The position numbers and the translations under genes were made by a program. A stretch of 10,520 bases of DNA, taken from the NCBI GenBank assembly GCA_035263705.1, contig DATFRA010000238.1, positions 1 through 10,520 on the forward strand. Reading direction: 5' to 3'. The notes under the pieces are model-generated. The model was not told the origin of the DNA and made no database searches. It was given only the letters and a program-made list of their open reading frames with translations. The stretch is from DASZHJ01 sp035263705 (GTDB taxonomy: Bacteria; Pseudomonadota; Alphaproteobacteria; ATCC43930; CGMCC-115725). Within the stretch, counting starts at the first letter, position 1; the number at the start of each line of letters is the position of its first letter. This document shows, one piece after another, positions 1 to 4,917 of this stretch.

Positions 1-405
1 GAACAGCATCTGCCGCACACCGAGGCGGTAATAGAGATCGACCATGCCGATGTCGCCGTTGAGCGCGTTCATGCCCTCGAGGTCGAAGGTGACGGCGAGC
101 TTGCCCTGCTGGCGCGCGCGGTGGACATCCGCGACCCGCTCGACCTGGACGAACAGCTCCGGATGCGTGCGGATCCAGTGACGATACTGGGAGGTCGCCT
201 CGAGGGTCTTCGTCCAGGGCATCACGTCATAGCCGGCGTTGATCGAGAGATAGTCGATGCCCGCGGCGCGCCAGCGCTCCAGCCCTTCGAGCGCCGACGC
301 CGTCGAGTAGCCGAAGCCGCCGTGATCATCCCAGACGAGCGCCGAGCGATGCAGCGCGGCGGCGCGCTCCGAGACGGCCCAGTTTTCGGTCATGCTTTTC
401 GACAT
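1..405 (-). CDS. M19 family membrane dipeptidase-like protein (partial, C-terminus off window)
   Basis: N-terminal 135 residues of a peptidase M19 (renal/membrane dipeptidase type) amidohydrolase-fold enzyme; the rest lies beyond base 1. Family members are zinc enzymes that cleave dipeptides, often with a D-residue at the C-terminal side. Seen here: an early metal-site region WDDHGGF (residues 25-31), the segment TFDLEGMNAL (106-115) whose Glu110 matches the bridging metal ligand, and YYRLGVRQML (125-134), which is typical of the family just before its conserved histidine strand. The usual His-x-Asp pair reads His28-Gly-Gly30, so the Asp is not where most members have it. The ATG at 405 is preceded by a strong GAGGTGAGGGGG ribosome site (414-425). 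It lies 49 bases after the small membrane gene and a possible promoter sits between them. Family sure; exact substrate unknown. Confidence 0.85.
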   Translation of the reverse strand, partial: MSKSMTENWAVSERAAALHRSALVWDDHGGFGYSTASALEGLERWRAAGIDYLSINAGYDVMPWTKTLEATSQYRHWIRTHPELFVQVERVADVHRARQQGKLAVTFDLEGMNALNGDIGMVDLYYRLGVRQMLF

Positions 406-440
406 AGCGACTGCCCCCTCACCTCGATCGACGGACGCCG

Positions 441-469
441 AGTTTAGATTGGGTCTAGAGATCCGCCAA
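441..469 (-). promoter_or_regulatory. possible promoter of the M19 dipeptidase gene
   Basis: On the minus strand a TTGGCG (464-469) and a TAAACT (441-446) are separated by 17 bases; each matches the sigma-70 consensus at 4 of 6 positions. This would start transcription about 30 bases before the ATG at 405, leaving room for the ribosome site. The -35 lies inside the end of the small membrane gene. Weak evidence by consensus only. Confidence 0.28.
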
Positions 470-679
470 CCTCACCCAGGCGCCGATCAGGCCTGCAACG
501 AGGAAGCCCGAGATGACGGCGAGCGGGCTCGTGGTCCCTGCGAGCAAAAGCCATAGCGCCAACACGAAGATGCCGACGCCAATACCCCCGATGAGCGACG
601 CCGTGGAGCGCTTGAGACCCGCCACGGGATTATGCTCGGGCGCGGCCGGCGAGCGGATCGTCGACGCCGGCGCGGGCAC
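455..679 (-). CDS. small two-helix membrane protein, unknown function
   Basis: A 74-residue protein that I cannot assign to a named family. After a Pro/Ala-rich N-terminus of about 25 residues it has two hydrophobic stretches, about residues 28-47 (rich in Gly, Leu, Ile, Val) and 52-69, joined by a short Thr-Thr-Ser-Pro turn. This fits a helical hairpin in the inner membrane. The GTG start at 679 lies inside the upstream hydroxylase gene (50-base overlap) and has a GAAGGGG stretch about 10 bases before it. A GTG at 625 just after the hydroxylase stop would remove the non-hydrophobic N-terminus and avoid the overlap, but has no good ribosome site. The hydrophobic pattern and tight coupling argue for a real gene, possibly a partner of the membrane hydroxylase; that link is inference. 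Confidence 0.6.
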   Translation of the reverse strand: MPAPASTIRSPAAPEHNPVAGLKRSTASLIGGIGVGIFVLALWLLLAGTTSPLAVISGFLVAGLIGAWVRLADL

Positions 680-1397
680 GCTCGAGGTTCCCCTTCACGA
701 ACCGCGTGTCGTAGCCGTTGAAGACATGGCCCAGGAGGCTGCGGTCGAGATCGCTGGTGCCGAACAACCAATCGGCGATCGGATAGGTCAGGTTCATGTT
801 GCGCGCCATCATGATGCTCTGGTTGTGATGCGCGATGTGATGGCGGCGGATGGTGTTCATGAAGGGGACGTGCCGGATGATGCGGTCGTCCTTGACGTGG
901 CAGCCCCAATGGAAGAGCTCGTAGTTGAGGTACATGCCCGTGTTGGTGCAGAGCAGCAGCCACGCCGCATTCGAGGACCACAGCCAGTCGATCACGACGG
1001 CGCCCGCGGCGGACATCAGGATGAACACCACCAGCGCATAGGGCGGGAAGAAGGTGATGCGGAAATCCTTCGCCGTGTCGATCGTCGGCACCGTATCGGT
1101 GAAGAACTGGTGGTGCGCCAACGTGTGGCGCTTGTAGATGCCCATGAAGCCTTTGACCGGCCGGTGCATGACATAGCGGTGGATCCACCACTCGAAGGCG
1201 TTCGCGAACAGGAACGACGCCGGCACGATCATCCAGTCCGCGAGCGTCGGCTGGTGGATGTGGGGGATGTAGTACCAGAGCGCCGCGATGCCGATCGCGT
1301 AGATGAGCGCGACGTGACCCAATCCGCTGTACCACGGCGATATCCGCTGCCGGTAGTCCGCGCGGAAGGCGGCTTGCCGCTTGCTCATGGTGCTCAT
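630..1397 (-). CDS. fatty acid hydroxylase / sterol desaturase superfamily membrane protein
   Basis: A 255-residue integral membrane di-iron oxygenase. The histidine clusters that bind the two irons are all visible: HRYVMH (residues 73-78), HTLAHH (91-96), HWGCH (163-167) and HHIAHH (186-191). Hydrophobic segments lie near 27-45, 53-70, 118-138 and 143-160. Family members use O2 and an electron donor to hydroxylate or desaturate fatty acids, sterols, carotenoids or ether lipids at the membrane; the substrate here cannot be read from sequence. The ATG at 1397 has an excellent AGGAGGAG ribosome site that shares its first base with the stop codon of the upstream GntR gene, so translation is probably coupled. 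An ATG at 1388 is a second option. It is followed by the small membrane gene with a 50-base overlap. Confidence 0.9.
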   Translation of the reverse strand: MSTMSKRQAAFRADYRQRISPWYSGLGHVALIYAIGIAALWYYIPHIHQPTLADWMIVPASFLFANAFEWWIHRYVMHRPVKGFMGIYKRHTLAHHQFFTDTVPTIDTAKDFRITFFPPYALVVFILMSAAGAVVIDWLWSSNAAWLLLCTNTGMYLNYELFHWGCHVKDDRIIRHVPFMNTIRRHHIAHHNQSIMMARNMNLTYPIADWLFGTSDLDRSLLGHVFNGYDTRFVKGNLERARAGVDDPLAGRARA

Positions 1398-1406
1398 GGC
1401 CGAACT

Positions 1407-1414
1407 CTCCTCCT
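1407..1414 (-). promoter_or_regulatory. ribosome binding site of the hydroxylase gene, overlapping the GntR stop
   Basis: AGGAGGAG on the minus strand, 9 bases before the ATG at 1397. The A of the GntR stop TGA (1414-1416) is the first base of the site, giving TGAGGAGGAG, a layout suited to translational coupling. Confidence 0.7.
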
Positions 1415-2169
1415 CAATCGATGCCGATCGTCGCGCGCGCGAAGTCCTCGATGTAGTCCATCAGGGCGTCGGACGCGCGGCCGGCGCCGTCTCCATCGCC
1501 ACGGGCAATGGCGCGCGCGACATCGGCGTGGAGCCGCGCGGCCAGCGGCATGTCCGCCGCCTCCTTGTAGTGCAGGTACCAGAACCGCCGCGACAGGCCC
1601 TGCATCAGGCTCATGGCGCTCGATGCGAACTCGTTGCGCGCGGCCGCGACGGTGAGTTCGTTGAACTCGCGGTCGAGGCGCATGAATTCCGTGTCGTCGT
1701 TCGCCGCCGCCGCTTTCTCCATGCCTGCGGCGATCTCGTCGAGGCGGCGCCGCTCGGCCTCGCTCGCCCGCTTGGCGGCGCGCGCGGCGACCAGCCGCTC
1801 CACCACGCGGCGCAGCTCCAGGAGCCGGAGTTGCGGCTTGATGTGGATCTCGGAGACGATGATGCCGCGGTGAGGAATGATGGTGACCAGCCGCTCGCGC
1901 GCGAGCCGCCAGAGCGCCTCGCGGATTGGCGTGCGGCCGAAGCCCAGGCGCTCGCCCAGGATCGCCTCCGACACGACCGTGCCCGGCGGGATCCTCAGCG
2001 TGACGATCTGCTCCTCGAGAGCGCGATAGGCTTGTTCGGTGAGGCTGACGCCGGGCGCTGCGGGACGCGGCTTGCCGCGACGCCGCGGGCGCGGCAGCGG
2101 CCGTGCGAGCGCGGACCTAGCCACGACCGAGCGCGGCATCGATATCGGCGCCGGTGAGGCGCCAAGCAT
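1414..2169 (-). CDS. GntR family transcriptional regulator, FCD (FadR-type) subfamily
   Basis: A 251-residue repressor-type regulator. A basic, Pro/Arg-rich tail is followed by a winged helix-turn-helix (about residues 43-107) with the GntR signatures LRIPPGTVVSE, GFGRTPIREAL and HRGIIVSE. The C-terminal FCD ligand domain spans about 112-245. Most metal-binding FCD domains have Asp-x3-His plus two later histidines. Here they read Asp166-x3-Asn170, His214 and Tyr239, so two ligands are changed and metal binding is doubtful. The ATG at 2169 overlaps the DUF6166 gene by 53 bases; an ATG at 2139 (residue 11) would reduce this to 23, and neither has a clear ribosome site. By position it probably controls the hydroxylase, membrane protein and dipeptidase run; the ligand is unknown. 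Confidence 0.9.
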   Translation of the reverse strand: MLGASPAPISMPRSVVARSALARPLPRPRRRGKPRPAAPGVSLTEQAYRALEEQIVTLRIPPGTVVSEAILGERLGFGRTPIREALWRLARERLVTIIPHRGIIVSEIHIKPQLRLLELRRVVERLVAARAAKRASEAERRRLDEIAAGMEKAAAANDDTEFMRLDREFNELTVAAARNEFASSAMSLMQGLSRRFWYLHYKEAADMPLAARLHADVARAIARGDGDGAGRASDALMDYIEDFARATIGID

Positions 2170-2407
2170 TGTCGAGATGCGCCACTACCTCGCGCAGAAA
2201 GGCGCGATGGAGCCGCAGGGCATCCGCCCCGTCGCCCAGGTGATCGGCGAGCAGCGCCAGTGCAAGCTGCGCGGGCGCGGCCCCGTCGAAACCCCACTCG
2301 AAGCCGGTCTTGGAGATGCGCATGAGATCGTGCCGCGGAGGCAGAGGCTTGCCGTCCACGGTCACCGTGGAACCATCGAGGCTGCGGCCCCCTTCATAGA
2401 CCTTCAT
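2117..2407 (-). CDS. DUF6166 domain-containing protein
   Basis: A 96-residue soluble protein that I recognise as DUF6166. It shows the family pattern MKVYEGG at the N-terminus, VTVDGKPLPPRHDL (residues 15-28), TGFEWGFDG (34-42), a conserved PAQLALALLADHLGD block (45-59) and a C-terminal LREVVAHLDNAWRLTG (81-95 region). Biochemical function is unknown for the family. The start at ATG 2407 gives the family's canonical beginning; the open frame extends 54 codons further upstream but that part looks non-coding. There is no Shine-Dalgarno sequence before the ATG; instead a -10-like box lies 7 bases away, which suggests a leaderless message. The gene's end overlaps the GntR start, so the two are probably co-transcribed. 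Confidence 0.82.
   Translation of the reverse strand: MKVYEGGRSLDGSTVTVDGKPLPPRHDLMRISKTGFEWGFDGAAPAQLALALLADHLGDGADALRLHRAFLREVVAHLDNAWRLTGADIDAALGRG
2355..2371. repeat. 17-bp perfect palindrome inside the DUF6166 gene
   Basis: TCCACGGT-C-ACCGTGGA is a perfect 8+1+8 inverted repeat lying 36-52 bases downstream of the DUF6166 ATG. It could be an operator for the adjacent GntR regulator or simply follow from the repeated Thr-Val codons (Ser-Thr-Val-Thr-Val-Asp). The symmetry is seen directly; function is inference. Confidence 0.4.
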
Positions 2408-2414
2408 GGGAATA

Positions 2415-2443
2415 GTAATATACGACCGATATCCCGGCGGCAA
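2415..2443 (-). promoter_or_regulatory. candidate leaderless promoter of the DUF6166 gene
   Basis: On the minus strand, TTGCCG (2438-2443) and TATTAC (2415-2420) are 17 bases apart. The overlapping TATATT (2417-2422) is a better -10 match at 5 of 6 but leaves a 15-base spacer. Seven bases separate TATTAC from the ATG at 2407, so transcription could begin at or near the start codon. This agrees with the lack of a ribosome binding site. It lies in the most AT-rich spot of the window. Confidence 0.38.
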
Positions 2444-2544
2444 CAGCGCGGTCTGCGTCACCTGTGACGAGATCGAGGCTACGATCGCAGCCCCTCGCGC
2501 GGGTCTGCGCCATCTGCTATACGAAGGTCGCTTCGATTCCACGC

Positions 2545-2563
2545 GAGGCCGGACAGCGGCCTC
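2545..2563. repeat. 7-bp inverted repeat just before the chimeric regulator gene
   Basis: GAGGCCG-GACAG-CGGCCTC, a perfect 7+5+7 inverted repeat ending 5 bases before the ATG at 2569. It could be an operator or a hairpin hiding the translation start. If the gene begins further downstream (2635 or 2659) it would lie in the leader. Confidence 0.4.
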
Positions 2564-2568
2564 GGACA

Positions 2569-3483
2569 ATGAACAACCGACGCAACTTCTCGTGGAACGA
2601 TGCCCGCCTACCTTTCAGCGTGTTCTATTGGATCATGAGTCGACATTCGGATGAAACGATGGCCGGGCGGGGCGACCTCGCTGCGCCTGCCGCCGCGCCG
2701 CCTGCGTCCCATGGCACGCCGGTCGTACCGGCCCCCGGCCCAGCCGGTGTGCCCCTGCCGCTAGTTGCGCACATGGTGGCTCGGCTCGTCGGCGGACAGG
2801 AGACCGCGGTTGCGGACATTCCCACCTTGGTCGAGACCGTCAGCGCCGCTCTGGGGCAAATTCTGTACCCCACCTCGCGTGCGCCCGCAGTCGAGTTTGA
2901 CGAGGAGGCCACGGCCCGCGACGCGCGTCGGCCACCACGCCGGCGCGTTCACGAGGGCGCCCGCAAGCCGGGCCGCCCGCGTAAGGTGGAGATCCCCCAG
3001 CCGATCGAAGCGCCTGCGCCACCACCCGTGCCGCGCCTAGTGCGACGGGCGGAGGCCGTTGTGAGCACGCCCACGACCGAGCCGATCCCGCTCGCGCCGC
3101 CGGGCGCCAGCATGGTGAAAGGCGTCGTGCGCTGGTTCGATCCGGCGCGGCAGACCGGCGGCCTCCGCTTGACCGGCGTGCCCGAAGACATCGCCGTGGA
3201 GCCTGCCGTCTTCGTCGCGGCCGGCGTGACCCGTCTTTTCAAGGGCCAGGAGATCGAGGCCGAGCTCGATCGCGGCGAGGGCCGTATCCGCGTGACGGCG
3301 CTTCGAGTACCCGGCGGCCCCGTGTCGGCGCCTACCGCCTCCGGGCCGATCGCGGCGACAGGCGGCCGGCGGCCGCGTTTGGTGATCGTCGAGAAGAAAC
3401 GCGACGCGCTGAAGCGGGTCGCCGCCCGCACCGAGGCCGAGCACCTGCTCGGTCCAGCCGGAACACCCAAGCCGGCGCGCTGA
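2569..3483 (+). CDS. chimeric DNA/RNA-binding regulator: MucR-like segment, AT-hook, degenerate cold-shock domain
   Basis: A 304-residue protein with three recognisable parts. Residues about 66-98 (VAHMVARLVGG through PTLVETVSAALGQI) resemble the N-terminal oligomerisation segment of MucR/Ros regulators (pattern IVAAYVSN...ELPTLI..VHSAL). Residues 133-139, KPGRPRK, form an AT-hook with its Gly-Arg-Pro core. Residues about 181-248 match a cold-shock domain (VKGVVRWFDPARQ..., VFVAAGV, FKGQEIEAEL), but the nucleic-acid motifs are altered: RNP1 (usually KGFGFI) reads QTGGLRL and the His of RNP2 (VFVH) is Ala. Pro/Ala/Arg linkers and a basic C-terminal tail complete it. There is no MucR zinc finger. 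The start is uncertain: ATGs at 2569, 2635 and 2659 are all possible and none has a strong ribosome site. Probably a nucleoid or post-transcriptional regulator; targets unknown. Confidence 0.75.
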   Translation: MNNRRNFSWNDARLPFSVFYWIMSRHSDETMAGRGDLAAPAAAPPASHGTPVVPAPGPAGVPLPLVAHMVARLVGGQETAVADIPTLVETVSAALGQILYPTSRAPAVEFDEEATARDARRPPRRRVHEGARKPGRPRKVEIPQPIEAPAPPPVPRLVRRAEAVVSTPTTEPIPLAPPGASMVKGVVRWFDPARQTGGLRLTGVPEDIAVEPAVFVAAGVTRLFKGQEIEAELDRGEGRIRVTALRVPGGPVSAPTASGPIAATGGRRPRLVIVEKKRDALKRVAARTEAEHLLGPAGTPKPAR

Positions 3484-3489
3484 GCATCG

Positions 3490-3505
3490 CCGCTTCCCAC
3501 AGCGG
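3490..3505 (+). terminator. weak hairpin after the chimeric regulator gene
   Basis: CCGCT (3490-3494) and AGCGG (3501-3505) can pair over a 6-base loop, six bases after the stop TGA. There is no run of T afterwards, so it is at best a weak or Rho-assisted terminator. Confidence 0.2.
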
Positions 3506-3541
3506 TCATCCAGTTAGTCACCGCCCCGTGATAGCCACGCG

Positions 3542-3561
3542 ACGCCCGCCGGGCGTATGAT
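3542..3561. promoter_or_regulatory. palindrome ACGCCCG-C-CGGGCGT abutting a -10-like TATGAT
   Basis: A perfect 7+1+7 inverted repeat at 3542-3556 runs into TATGAT (3556-3561), which matches the -10 consensus at 5 of 6. No clear -35 box is seen 16-18 bases upstream. A regulator bound to the palindrome would block or activate transcription of the glutathione S-transferase gene 76 bases downstream. The layout is seen; function is inference. Confidence 0.32.
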
Positions 3562-3624
3562 GTGGCTCGACCGCGTGGGCGAGGGCACTGCGCACGTCGT
3601 CGCTCACGTCATCCAACCCGCGAG

Positions 3625-3630
3625 AAGGAG
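3625..3630 (+). promoter_or_regulatory. ribosome binding site that fixes the glutathione S-transferase start
   Basis: AAGGAG, six bases before the ATG at 3637. It selects that ATG over the open-frame extension to 3562, which lacks such a site. Confidence 0.8.
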
Positions 3631-3636
3631 ACCCCG

Positions 3637-4278
3637 ATGGCCGCGCCGATTATCTACGGTCCCGCCTTCAGCACCTACGTCCGCACGGTGCGCCTGGCGC
3701 TGGAAGAGAAGCCGGCGTCGTACGAGCTCGTGGACGTCGCCATGATGAAGGGTGCTCACAAAGAGCCCGAGTACCTCGCGCGCAATCCCTTCGCCAAGGT
3801 GCCGGCCTTCTCGCACGACGGGTTCGATCTCTACGAGACCGACGCCATCGTGCGTTACATCGACCAGACGATCGCGGGCCAGGATCTGCAGCCGCTCGAG
3901 GCGAAGCCGCGGGCACGGATGAATCAGATCATCGGCATCATGGACTCCTTCGCCTACACCTGCATGATCACCAAAGTCGTGCTGAACCGATTGGTCGCCC
4001 CGATGGTGGGCGGCACGCCCGACGAGGCGACGATCAAGGAGGCGCTGCCGAGCGCCGAGCTCTGCCTCAAGGAGTTCGAGCGCCTGATGGGGAACGAGAA
4101 ATTTCTCGCCGGCGACAAGCTCTCGCTCGCCGACCTGTTCGTGATCCCGGTCTACCACTACCTCGCGCTGACCCCCGAGGGCGAGGCCCTGCTGAGGCCC
4201 CGCGGCAAGATCCGCGCCTGGTGGGACTCGGTGAAGAGCCGCAGCAGCGTGGTCGCGACCGAGCCGAAGTTCGGGTAA
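3637..4278 (+). CDS. glutathione S-transferase family protein
   Basis: A 213-residue cytosolic enzyme of normal GST length. The N-terminal thioredoxin-fold domain (about 1-80) shows a putative catalytic Ser12/Thr13 in AFSTYVRTVRLAL, the cis-proline motif NPFAKVP (50-56) and the glutathione gamma-glutamyl site ETDAIVRYI (67-75). The helical C-terminal domain has the N-capping box LSLADLFVIP (162-171). Such proteins join glutathione to electrophiles or reduce peroxides; the class (theta/phi-like by general look) and substrate are not certain. The family start fits the ATG at 3637 with its strong ribosome site. It stands alone on the plus strand, ending 4 bases from the convergent PPOX gene. Confidence 0.92.
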   Translation: MAAPIIYGPAFSTYVRTVRLALEEKPASYELVDVAMMKGAHKEPEYLARNPFAKVPAFSHDGFDLYETDAIVRYIDQTIAGQDLQPLEAKPRARMNQIIGIMDSFAYTCMITKVVLNRLVAPMVGGTPDEATIKEALPSAELCLKEFERLMGNEKFLAGDKLSLADLFVIPVYHYLALTPEGEALLRPRGKIRAWWDSVKSRSSVVATEPKFG

Positions 4279-4279
4279 G

Positions 4280-4293
4280 CACTCAGTAGAGTG
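4280..4293. terminator. small hairpin at the convergent gene ends
   Basis: CACTC (4280-4284) and GAGTG (4289-4293) pair over a 4-base loop between the GST stop and the PPOX gene end. Only 4 bases separate the two stop codons. The stem is short and has no T-tract, so its role as a two-way terminator is doubtful. Confidence 0.2.
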
Positions 4294-4906
4294 TCGCCTT
4301 AACGCGCTCCGGCAGCGCGCGGTCGTAGCTCTCGCCGCCGATCCTCGCGTCGCTGAGCGCCGCGAGGATTGCCCCGGTGCTTGGCAGCGTCGCCCGGCTC
4401 GCGTGCTTCTCGGGGTTCCAGAGATCGGCACGCACCACGGCGCGCGAGCACTGGAAGTAGACGGTCTCGATCGCGATCACCAGCACCGAGCGCGGCTCCT
4501 TGCCCGCGACCGCGAAGCGCCGGAGCAGCGTAGACTCGATCGAGATCGTGGCGCGGCCGTTGACCCGCAGCGTCTCGCCGATGCCGGGGATCAGGAACAG
4601 CAGCGCGACGCGGGGATCGCCGATGATGTTGCGCAGGCTGTCGGTGCGGTTGTTGCCGCGCCGATCGGGTAGCAGCAGCGTCTTCTCGCCCTCGACCACG
4701 ACGAAGCCCGGTCCGTCGCCCCGGGGCGAGGCGTCGAGCCCGCCGGGCCCGCTGGTCGCCAGGATCGCGAAGGGCGAGGCTTCGATCAGCTTGCGATAGA
4801 CCGGGTGGACGTGATCCACCTCCTTCACGATCGAGGCCTCGCTGGGCGCGCCGTAGAGCCGCTCCAGGGTCGCGACATCGGCGATGATGGTCGTTGGTTC
4901 GGTCAT
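4283..4906 (-). CDS. PPOX (pyridoxamine 5'-phosphate oxidase) class FMN-dependent flavoprotein, MSMEG_1061-like
   Basis: A 207-residue split-barrel flavoprotein. It carries the marks I associate with the MSMEG_1061-type PPOX subfamily: SPRGDGPGF (residues 60-68), LPDRRGNNRTDSLRN (79-93, probable FMN phosphate contacts), LFLIPGIGETLRVNGRA (103-119) and YFQCSRAVVRADLW (150-163). Members bind FMN or F420 and act as small-molecule oxidoreductases; the reaction here is unknown. The ATG at 4906 has GAGGGAGG just upstream and starts 11 bases after the hydrolase stop, so it is the last gene of the sox operon. The open frame runs on upstream to 5275 but only inside the hydrolase gene, so the longer start is rejected. 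Confidence 0.88.
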   Translation of the reverse strand: MTEPTTIIADVATLERLYGAPSEASIVKEVDHVHPVYRKLIEASPFAILATSGPGGLDASPRGDGPGFVVVEGEKTLLLPDRRGNNRTDSLRNIIGDPRVALLFLIPGIGETLRVNGRATISIESTLLRRFAVAGKEPRSVLVIAIETVYFQCSRAVVRADLWNPEKHASRATLPSTGAILAALSDARIGGESYDRALPERVKATLY

Positions 4907-4917
4907 CCGCGCCTCCC

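Larger units (their letters stand above)
2408..2568. other. divergent intergenic region between DUF6166 and the chimeric regulator
   Basis: This 161-base region separates two divergently read genes. It holds an AT-rich patch (about 2409-2432) at the left end and a 7-bp inverted repeat (2545-2563) at the right end. A TATACG at 2518-2523 is a poor -10 candidate for the plus-strand gene, with no convincing -35. No RNA gene or open frame of its own is seen. Confidence 0.5.
3484..3636. other. intergenic region before the glutathione S-transferase gene
   Basis: This 153-base gap carries a short hairpin next to the upstream stop, a perfect palindrome at 3542-3556 with a -10-like box at its edge, and the ribosome site of the next gene. 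An open frame enters from 3562 but has no support before the ATG at 3637. Confidence 0.5.

Noticed and set aside
433..463. TTTAGA...TCTAGA imperfect repeat between the small membrane gene and the dipeptidase
   Set aside because: It is only 5 of 6 matched and short; not enough to call an operator apart from the possible promoter already listed.
513..1655. A 380-codon plus-strand open frame opposite the hydroxylase and small membrane gene
   Set aside because: It is antisense to the hydroxylase, whose histidine motifs are unmistakable; the translation has no recognisable domain.
1381..2157. Plus-strand open frame opposite the GntR regulator
   Set aside because: It mirrors the GntR gene, which has clear family motifs; the translation is low-complexity Arg/Ala-rich.
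2464..2568. GTG-started extension of the chimeric regulator
   Set aside because: The added 35 residues have no domain, the GTG lacks a ribosome site, and the region looks like the divergent control region.
4804..4820. GGTGGA-N5-TCCACC inverted repeat inside the PPOX gene
   Set aside because: It encodes a conserved-looking His-Val-His-Pro stretch deep in a gene, and 6-bp repeats of this kind are expected by chance at this GC content.
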